DNA of 64,000 nucleotides, taken from assembly GCA_964560765.1 (NCBI GenBank), contig CAZLMG010000004.1:1-64000 (forward strand), in the 5' to 3' direction. The translations under genes were made by a program, and so were the position numbers. The stretch is from CAZLMG01 sp964560765 (GTDB lineage Bacteria; Bdellovibrionota_B; Oligoflexia; Oligoflexales; CAZLMG01). The notes under the pieces were generated by a model that was not told the origin of the DNA, did not search any database, and worked only from the letters and a program-made list of their open reading frames with translations. Shown piece after piece: positions 1 to 5,403 of the stretch. Positions within the stretch are counted from its first letter, which is position 1. Every line of letters begins with the position of its first letter.

Positions 1-818
1 CCGGTGTCATCACTGGGGGCCAACTCCCCTCGCAGTTCGGGAGTCAGATCCTCGAGCCCCAGCATCTCACCCTCACCCACCGCAAAGGCATACTCAATAT
101 TGTTGCGCAGCTCGCGAATATTTCCCGGCCACAGGTAGCTCAGCAACGCATCACGGGCACTTGCGGATAGATACAGCACCTTGCGAAAGCCTAGGCCATT
201 AAACTCTTGGATAAACCTCCATGCTAGAATCTCGATGTCGTGCTCTCTCTCCACAAGGCGAGGCAAAAAGATCGGCACGACCCGCAATCGGTACATCAGA
301 TCTTCACGAAAAGAACCTTGCTGAACCTCTCGACGCAAGGCTCGATGCGTTGCTGAGATGATGCGGACATCGACCTCTTTTGCCTTGGTTGAACCCACGC
401 GCGTGATTTGTCGCTCCTGAATGACGCGCAACAAACGAGATTGGGCGCTTAGAGGCAGCTCAGCTACTTCATCCAAGAAAAGAGATCCCCGGTGACTCTC
501 TTCAAAGTATCCCTTGTGATCGGCATTAGCCCCGGTAAAGGAGCCCTTCATGTGGCCAAATAGCTCCGAGTTGGCGAGTTCAGGGCTAAGCATAGCGCAG
601 TTTACCGCATGAAATGGATTGCTCTTGCGACGACTCAGGTCGTGGATGGCGCGCGCCACCAATTCTTTGCCGGTGCCGGACTCTCCGCGTATCAGTACGG
701 ACGAGTCGGTGCGCGCCACCCGTCCCACCAGCTCAAAAAACTGATGCATTCTTGGTGATGATGAGATCATGCCGTGAAAATTCACCACGCTGTGCTCGGG
801 GGGACCAAACTTCCGCAT
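1..818 (-). CDS. sigma-54-dependent transcriptional activator (AAA+), partial
   Basis: Bacterial enhancer-binding protein that remodels sigma-54 RNA polymerase by ATP hydrolysis. The C-terminus runs off the left edge, leaving about 272 codons. Read on the minus strand from the ATG at 818, preceded by AAAGGG. Walker A GESGTGKE lies at residues 45-52, the sigma-54 contact loop is GSFTGA (92-97, a variant of GAFTGA), and Walker B reads LFLDE. The AAA+ core starts near residue 17, so there is no N-terminal receiver, GAF, PAS or FisR-type sensor domain. Any sensor must lie in the missing C-terminal part, or control is by expression level or partner. It diverges from the persulfide dioxygenase operon, which has a sigma-54 promoter, so that operon is its likely target (inference). 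A perfect inverted repeat at 835-856 is a candidate binding site. The family call is firm; target and signal are not. Confidence 0.9.
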   Translation of the reverse strand, partial: MRKFGPPEHSVVNFHGMISSSPRMHQFFELVGRVARTDSSVLIRGESGTGKELVARAIHDLSRRKSNPFHAVNCAMLSPELANSELFGHMKGSFTGANADHKGYFEESHRGSLFLDEVAELPLSAQSRLLRVIQERQITRVGSTKAKEVDVRIISATHRALRREVQQGSFREDLMYRLRVVPIFLPRLVEREHDIEILAWRFIQEFNGLGFRKVLYLSASARDALLSYLWPGNIRELRNNIEYAFAVGEGEMLGLEDLTPELRGELAPSDDT

Positions 819-834
819 ACGCACCCTTTCCAAT

Positions 835-856
835 TTGAAACACGGGAGTGTTTCAA
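835..856. promoter_or_regulatory. perfect 9-bp inverted repeat, candidate activator-binding site
   Basis: TTGAAACAC-GGGA-GTGTTTCAA has perfect 9-bp arms around a 4-bp spacer. It lies 17 bp upstream of the activator start and about 85 bp upstream of the -24/-12 promoter at 941-956. That is a usual distance for an enhancer-binding-protein site, and the position would also permit autoregulation. The assignment is inference from symmetry and position. Confidence 0.55.
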
Positions 857-940
857 TATATTGCAACAATGGTGCATCATTAGCAAGTGAGGCAAAGATG
901 GGATGATTATGATATCAATATGTTATCGCCCATGGCGCCC

Positions 941-956
941 TGGCCCAGCCCTTGCT
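941..956 (+). promoter_or_regulatory. sigma-54 (-24/-12) promoter for the persulfide dioxygenase operon
   Basis: TGGCCCA-GCCC-TTGCT matches the consensus TGGCACG-N4-TTGCW, with GG and GC exactly 10 bp apart. Predicted transcription start is near 967, giving a leader of about 29 nt to the ATG at 996. A sigma-54 activator gene is divergent next door. Nineteen of 20 bases around it recur at 47822-47841. Confidence 0.78.
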
Positions 957-995
957 TTATGACTAGGGTGAGTCAATCCGGAAAGGAGTTTTTCC

Positions 996-1853
996 ATGAA
1001 GATTCAGGACTTTTACGACCCAGATACCTATACACTGACCTACGTTGTGCACAAGCCAGGTTCACGAGAAGCCATCGTTATCGATCCGGTTCTCGACTTT
1101 GATCCGGCGTCAGGAAAAATCTTTGATCAATCGGTGAAAAAGGTGCTCGACTATCTGGACAAGAACAATCTTGAACCAGTCATGTGCTTGGAGACACATG
1201 CCCATGCCGACCACCTGAGTGGTTCACAAGTTCTAAAGAAGAAATATCCGAAGTTGGTTGTTGCCATTAGTGAGCGCATCACGGCAGTTCAAAAGATCTT
1301 CACCAAAGCCTTTAACCTGGAGGGTGCGACCGACGGCAGTCAATTCGACTACCTGTTCAAAGACAATGAAGAAAAGACGATAGCTGGACTGCACATGCGG
1401 GAAATTCCAACTCCCGGTCATACACCCGCATGCAGCTCCTACCTGATTGAGGACGCTGTGTTCACCGGTGACGCGATTTTTATGCCCGATTACGGTACGG
1501 GCCGTTGCGATTTTCCCGGGGGAAGCGCTCGGTCGCTCTACAGATCGATCACTCAGAATCTATACAAGCTACCGGACAACACGCGCGCGTTCGTTGGTCA
1601 CGACTATCAACCCAATGGTCGAAAGCTAGCTTTTGAAACGACCATCGGCGAGTTGAAGGAGAAGAATATTCAACTCAACGCCGCCGTGAGCGAAGAAGAG
1701 TTTGTCGCCAAGCGCGAGGCTCGAGACAAAACACTGAAGGCACCGCGATTGTTACTGCCCAGCATTCAGGTCAACATATTTGCGGGGCATTTGCCAGAAC
1801 CAGAGGATAACGGCACCCGGTATCTGAAAATCCCGCTGAAAGTGCTGGCCTAA
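996..1853 (+). CDS. metallo-beta-lactamase-fold persulfide dioxygenase (Blh/ETHE1-like)
   Basis: 285 aa. Members of this family oxidise glutathione persulfide or other sulfane sulfur to sulfite with a mononuclear non-haem iron. The metal motif THAHADH is at residues 67-73 (His68, His70, Asp72, His73). It is followed by PTPGHTP and FTGDAIF, and a TGRCDFPGG segment typical of the Blh-type branch rather than glyoxalase II. At 285 aa it fits the Blh type, slightly longer than ETHE1. The start has a good Shine-Dalgarno (GGAAAGGAG). No signal peptide, so probably cytoplasmic. It is cotranscribed with a rhodanese 25 nt downstream, the classic sulfide-detoxification pair. Expression is probably sigma-54 dependent. 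Substrate specificity is inferred from family and partner. Confidence 0.85.
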   Translation: MKIQDFYDPDTYTLTYVVHKPGSREAIVIDPVLDFDPASGKIFDQSVKKVLDYLDKNNLEPVMCLETHAHADHLSGSQVLKKKYPKLVVAISERITAVQKIFTKAFNLEGATDGSQFDYLFKDNEEKTIAGLHMREIPTPGHTPACSSYLIEDAVFTGDAIFMPDYGTGRCDFPGGSARSLYRSITQNLYKLPDNTRAFVGHDYQPNGRKLAFETTIGELKEKNIQLNAAVSEEEFVAKREARDKTLKAPRLLLPSIQVNIFAGHLPEPEDNGTRYLKIPLKVLA

Positions 1854-1878
1854 TGATTGCGGAAGGAGGGAAGTGACG

Positions 1879-2205
1879 ATGGTCAAAAGGATGCAGGTTG
1901 CAGAACTAAAGACGATACTGGACCGCGATCCAAAAGCGGTCTTGATTGATGTCCGAGAAGTGCCTGAGTACCAAGAGGTTCGGGCAGCGCGGGCGCAACT
2001 GGTGCCATTGAGTGCGTTCTCGGCCGAGCAGGTGCTCGGCATCGGCGCCGACAAAGACGCTCCGGTTTATCTGATCTGCCGCTCGGGCGCTCGTTCCATG
2101 CGGGCTGCCGAGATTCTGGCCCAGGCTGGGTTTTCCAATCTCGTCAACATCGAAGGGGGAACGAACGCTTGGGTCAGCAGCGGGTTTGAGATCGCGAGGG
2201 GATAG
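1879..2205 (+). CDS. single-domain rhodanese (sulfurtransferase)
   Basis: 108 aa, one rhodanese domain. The catalytic Cys67 sits in the active-site loop CRSGARS, a six-residue loop after Cys as in thiosulfate/persulfide rhodaneses. The domain opens with the usual LIDVRE strand. Start: the ATG at 1879 has GGAAGGAGGG at ideal distance; the in-frame GTG at 1873 is too close to it. No signal peptide. It follows the persulfide dioxygenase by 25 nt and probably supplies or removes persulfide sulfur for that enzyme (family knowledge plus operon context). Confidence 0.88.
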   Translation: MVKRMQVAELKTILDRDPKAVLIDVREVPEYQEVRAARAQLVPLSAFSAEQVLGIGADKDAPVYLICRSGARSMRAAEILAQAGFSNLVNIEGGTNAWVSSGFEIARG

Positions 2206-2239
2206 GCTGTCACTCTGAGTCTGGCTGCAAAGCTGCCAA

Positions 2240-2256
2240 GCTCGCCTGTTGCGAGC
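2240..2256. terminator. small hairpin between convergent genes
   Basis: GCTCGC-CTGTT-GCGAGC has a perfect 6-bp stem in the gap between the rhodanese stop and the stop of the minus-strand gene at 2260. There is no strong T-run on either side, so this is a weak or bidirectional terminator candidate at best. Confidence 0.35.
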
Positions 2257-2259
2257 GCT

Positions 2260-3480
2260 TCACTTCGATATCCCATCAGGGCGAGCGACGAAAATGGTGT
2301 CGCCGTCATACACAGGAAACTGCGGCCACAGGACCTCCTGAAAATACTCGGAGGTTTCCTCCTCGGTGTTGGTAAACAAGCTGATAGCAAAACCAAGATT
2401 CAGGGTAAAACTGCTGTCGTTTGCCGCACGCGCTTGTGCGGTTGTCGTTTCGGAAAATTCCTGCATGGAAATCCTACCATCGCTGTTGCTGTCATATTCA
2501 GCCGCATACTGCCCCGACGCATCTAACTTGGCAAAAGCCTGCATGACAAACTCCGCATTGACCCGCCTGGCGGACTGAGTATCAGGCGAGGTCGTAAGCA
2601 CTCCGGCGTAGGATTCACGAATCGTTTCTGCGGAAGGGGTGGCGGAGTTTTCCAGGAACTCGCACAACTGACCAGAAAAACAAGAGACCACAGCGGCGCG
2701 GATGGCCTTCTCATTCGTATTAAACCCCTTTTCTTTCATCCCCTCCGCAAAACCAGCCATGAGAATGTCGGTGCGGATGGTGCCAAGATAGTGCGGGAAG
2801 GTTGGCAGATAGTATTCCTTCGACGGAAATCGAGCCTGAGGGTCAAACTCTGCCGCCAAGCCGTGATTACCAGCCTCTTTCAGCCTCATTAAAAAATCAT
2901 ACTGCCGCTGTAACTCGATCGCAGGGTCATTGCCATGATCGGCAATGATCAGCGTTGCCTTCTCGATGGGCGCATCACCAAGACGCGCATCAACAATACT
3001 GCGCATTGCCTCCATGTGTTTACGTTCACCGTAAGAATTCTTTGCCCAACTCATGGTGGCTCCGATATCGATGACATGCACGTCCCAACCGTACTGACGA
3101 TAAATATTTGGTATGTCCGCTCGAATACCTTCAAGGGCTCCATTGTGATCGCCCTTCGGATCTTGAAGTATAAATACGACCTTCTTTCCCCTCTCCCCGA
3201 GCAGACCCAAGCCCTTATTCGAGGCGCAGATATCTCTCTGCAGGGTATAAACCACAACATCCGAGCCGAGGGAAAAGACATCTTGGCGTTGCATCTCCCC
3301 CAACTCGCAACTCTTGGCGATGAGTGTCTCCTCGGGAAACAGAGTCGACGGAACAGCAACCTCCTGAGGACTTCTCTTGGAAATACTCGTTTCTGCAATA
3401 CGTCGATCCGACGTCGCTTGATCGCAGCCAAAGGCGACCAACAAGGTACTTGTCAGAAGAATCGTGGTACTTCGCAGCAT
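2260..3480 (-). CDS. lipoprotein with caspase/legumain-like (clan CD) peptidase motifs and an EF-hand
   Basis: 406 aa from the ATG at 3480, chosen over upstream codons because GGGAGG precedes it and a lipoprotein signal starts there (lipobox VAFGC, Cys19). Residues 100-140 form an alpha/beta segment (VVFILQDPKGD...VHVIDIG). Then come LIIADHGN (His182-Gly183) and, 85 residues later, AAVVSCFSG (Cys267). A His-Gly at the end of one strand and a Cys after a second strand is the catalytic layout of clan CD peptidases (caspase, legumain C13, gingipain). A canonical EF-hand loop DSNSDGRISMQE lies at 330-341, implying Ca2+ binding. The mature protein should be periplasmic or surface-anchored. The peptidase call is inference from motif layout; I do not recognise a named family. 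Confidence 0.7.
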   Translation of the reverse strand: MLRSTTILLTSTLLVAFGCDQATSDRRIAETSISKRSPQEVAVPSTLFPEETLIAKSCELGEMQRQDVFSLGSDVVVYTLQRDICASNKGLGLLGERGKKVVFILQDPKGDHNGALEGIRADIPNIYRQYGWDVHVIDIGATMSWAKNSYGERKHMEAMRSIVDARLGDAPIEKATLIIADHGNDPAIELQRQYDFLMRLKEAGNHGLAAEFDPQARFPSKEYYLPTFPHYLGTIRTDILMAGFAEGMKEKGFNTNEKAIRAAVVSCFSGQLCEFLENSATPSAETIRESYAGVLTTSPDTQSARRVNAEFVMQAFAKLDASGQYAAEYDSNSDGRISMQEFSETTTAQARAANDSSFTLNLGFAISLFTNTEEETSEYFQEVLWPQFPVYDGDTIFVARPDGISK

Positions 3481-3878
3481 CTCTACCTCCCTGCAGCATC
3501 TATCGAATTGGGTATCATGCACAGGAGCAAATGGAATGCCTGCCGCTCGAATCTGAATTTTGCCTGTTCTGTCGGAAGTGGAACCCCAAGTCGTAGCAAC
3601 CCTGCTTCAAGCCCACGGACCACAAAACCATAGAATCCCCAATGGATTTAATATCTTAAGAATGGAACTGTCGCACGAGCGAGAAGGTGCACAACCTACT
3701 AACGAGTACAGGCCAAATTTTTTTCAGATTATTCGCTAGTTAGGCAAACCGACAGCCAAACACTGGCATTGCCGATCAGAAGTTCAACAAGCGCTCCTCA
3801 CCCACGCCCCCAACCGCTCTGCCGCATCTGCGGCCCATGCCGCTCTGCCATATCTGCGGCCCATGCCGCTCAGCAGCA
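3481..3878. other. 398-bp intergenic region
   Basis: No convincing gene. The right end (3814-3878) holds the tandem repeats described separately. The left end holds a sigma-54-like motif for the peptidase-like lipoprotein. The middle (about 3600-3780) is AT-richer and includes a T7 run at about 3717-3723 without a clear hairpin. ORFs crossing it are antisense shadows. Confidence 0.6.
3526..3541 (-). promoter_or_regulatory. candidate sigma-54 promoter upstream of the clan CD-like lipoprotein
   Basis: On the minus strand AGGCATT-CCAT-TTGCT keeps GG-N10-GC and the TTGCT -12 box. The predicted start is near 3516, about 36 nt before the ATG at 3480. One mismatch in the first -24 base. Confidence 0.45.
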
Positions 3879-3891
3879 TCAGCGGTCACCG
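3814..3891. repeat. 26-bp tandem repeat, about 3 copies, at the 3' end of the HNH gene
   Basis: Copies at 3814-3839, 3840-3865 and a diverged one at 3866-3891. The first two differ at only two bases. Each unit junction can fold a small hairpin (GCGGC-CCAT-GCCGC). The third copy overlaps the last codons and stop of the HNH gene, so the array may act as its 3' end or terminator. Confidence 0.75.
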
Positions 3892-5093
3892 AAGTCCGCC
3901 TGCGCCTTCCTGAGATTGTGCGCGCGGCACAGCGCCCGCAAGTTATCGATCTGATGATCGCCGCCCATTGCCCACGGTCGGATGTGGTCAATCGTTAATC
4001 CGACCCTCTGGCGACATCGCCGCTTGCCTCCGGCAACATACTCACAACGATGGCGACTACGCTGCAAAACCAGATCCCGCACAGCGCTGGGAATTCGACG
4101 CCGCAAGATACGTCCCGCCATGACCCTCTCCGCCGAATCCTCAGACGTCGGAGATTTTCTCGCCACCACCGGATCCTCAGACGTCGGAGATTTTCTCGCC
4201 ACCACNNNNNNNNNNNNNNNNNNNNNNNNNNNNNNNNNNNNNNNNNNNNNNNNNNNNNNNNNNNNNNNNNNNNNNNNNNNNNNNNNNNNNNNNNNNNNNN
4301 NNNNNTCCTCAGACGTCGGAGATTTTCTCGCCACCACCGGATCCTCAGACGTCGGAGATTTCTTCTGCGCCACTAAAAGAGTCACGGCGCGTCGTGCGCG
4401 TCGCTCTTCCCGTCGCTCCTGCCGCCGTTGGGGGTCCTTCCTGTCCAACATCGCATCGACACTCATGGCGAGCAACTCGGGAAGGCGCCCCTCCAAATCG
4501 AAAACACCTAACACCTCGGCAAGACGCTGCAGCTTCTCCATCAACGCCGCGTCGACCGTGACTCGAACATTGTACTGCGGCCGGGACTCGATCCGCTCGC
4601 TATGACTGGAGTGCTCGCTGATGAGTGCGACCGGCTTTGCCGCTTCAATTCTCGTCTTCAGGGGCCGAGCCAAAGTGATTTCTGGGTCGATACCGCGCAG
4701 GATTTCAAGCGACTCGCGCACGGTTCTCCCCGTAACCTGGTCCAGAAGTCCGCGGACGTCACGCTTGCCATCAAGGAAGGCGCAGACTCTTCCGGCGATC
4801 GACTGAGAGATTTCACCGGCAACCAAAGCTTGTAGGAGCTCAGGATAATCGATGGCCTTACTGGCGATCTGCAATCTTGCGTAGATCACCCCCGGATCCA
4901 TCAATAGATGTCGCTCGCAATAATCAAAAAGACTATTGAAACCCATGGCAAGCGCAAGTCGTCGTCGCTTTGCCACCACCAAATGACAAATCACTGCTAC
5001 CGATTGACGCTTCTCGTAACGGGTTAATACCTGCAAGGCTTCGCTCAGTTGTTGGTCGTTTAGACTCTCTATTTTGTCCAGATAGTTCGGCAT
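3879..5093 (-). CDS. HNH endonuclease-signature protein with in-frame 12-aa repeats (interrupted by assembly gap)
   Basis: N-terminal about 200 residues are helical and charged (LDKIESLNDQQLSEAL..., MGFNSLFDYCERHLL), a domain seen on multicopy HNH proteins of Bdellovibrionota and Myxococcota. The middle carries a 12-residue repeat with core KSPTSEDPVVAR, encoded by 36-bp DNA repeats and broken by 100 N. The C-terminus is a canonical HNH nuclease: LTIDHIRPWAMGG, NLRALC and CRAHN, with a CEY...CRQR Cys pair for zinc. The predicted activity is metal-dependent DNA cleavage. Start ATG 5093 has only a distant GGAG. True length is unknown because repeat number is lost in the gap. The visible repeat phase predicts a missing length of 4+36n bases, which preserves the frame for any n. 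No partner gene suggests restriction-modification; function is open. Confidence 0.8.
   Translation of the reverse strand: MPNYLDKIESLNDQQLSEALQVLTRYEKRQSVAVICHLVVAKRRRLALAMGFNSLFDYCERHLLMDPGVIYARLQIASKAIDYPELLQALVAGEISQSIAGRVCAFLDGKRDVRGLLDQVTGRTVRESLEILRGIDPEITLARPLKTRIEAAKPVALISEHSSHSERIESRPQYNVRVTVDAALMEKLQRLAEVLGVFDLEGRLPELLAMSVDAMLDRKDPQRRQERREERRARRAVTLLVAQKKSPTSEDPVVARKSPTSEXXXXXXXXXXXXXXXXXXXXXXXXXXXXXXXXXXVVARKSPTSEDPVVARKSPTSEDSAERVMAGRILRRRIPSAVRDLVLQRSRHRCEYVAGGKRRCRQRVGLTIDHIRPWAMGGDHQIDNLRALCRAHNLRKAQADFGDR
4138..4377. repeat. 36-bp tandem repeats inside the HNH gene
   Basis: Units start at 4138, 4174, 4306 and 4342, exactly 36 bp apart on each side of the N-run. The core CTCAGACGTCGGAG is palindromic except at two positions. 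Translated on the minus strand it gives KSPTSED plus PVVAR. Copy number is not determinable because the assembly breaks here. Confidence 0.9.
4206..4305. other. assembly gap (100 N)
   Basis: Exactly 100 N, the conventional placeholder for a gap of unknown size. It interrupts the second visible 36-bp unit four bases before its end and resumes at the first base of a unit, as expected from a collapsed tandem repeat. Confidence 0.99.
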
Positions 5094-5342
5094 GGCTGCG
5101 CTGCTCCATAAGTGGAAGGAATCCTATGACCGGTTTTGACTGCACCACGAAGCCCTTGCCAGCGACGTCTGCACGGAGCAGCAGATGTCATCGGACACGG
5201 CTCCCGAATACGCGGTAGATTACGGAGGCACCGCAAATCCTCAGACGTCGGAGATAAATCCTCAGACGTCGGAGATAAATCCTCAGACGTCGGAGATTTT
5301 TTGGGGGCGGCCTCGTCGCAATTGACCGATGACGAGCCAAGG
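5094..5342. other. intergenic region between the HNH gene and the secDF terminator
   Basis: The stretch of about 250 bp contains the three 21-bp repeats (5235-5297) and otherwise no convincing gene. A minus-strand ORF (5069-5392) reads the repeats as SPTSEDL but has no plausible start signal and crosses the secDF terminator, so I do not call it. The HNH promoter is presumably here but not recognisable. Confidence 0.6.
5235..5297. repeat. three perfect 21-bp repeats sharing the HNH-gene repeat core
   Basis: Copies at 5235-5255, 5256-5276 and 5277-5297 are identical (AAATCCTCAGACGTCGGAGAT, given here as the period). The near-palindrome CTCAGACGTCGGAG is the same core as in the 36-bp repeats 1 kb away, but spacing and flanks differ. 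A T6 run follows. Confidence 0.92.
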
Positions 5343-5382
5343 CGAAAAAACGGCCGGTGAACCCCATGGATCCACCGGCCGT
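5343..5382 (-). terminator. rho-independent terminator of secDF
   Basis: On the minus strand a perfect 10-bp stem ACGGCCGGTG/CACCGGCCGT (5382-5350) with a 13-nt loop is followed at once by T6. It begins 21 nt after the secDF stop. Confidence 0.92.
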
Positions 5383-5403
5383 AGCGAAGCAAAGAGTCTA
5401 ACC

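Noticed and set aside
2935..3633. 232-aa plus-strand ORF
   Set aside because: Antisense to the clan CD-like lipoprotein, with no ribosome site or recognisable domain.
4138..5297. Repeats at the HNH locus as a CRISPR array
   Set aside because: There are no variable spacers. The 36-bp and 21-bp units are tandem and largely identical from end to end, and part is in-frame coding sequence.
5069..5392. Minus-strand ORF reading SPTSEDL repeats as a separate gene
   Set aside because: It crosses the secDF terminator, overlaps the HNH start in another frame and has no ribosome site. It is better explained by the repeat itself having no stop in that frame.
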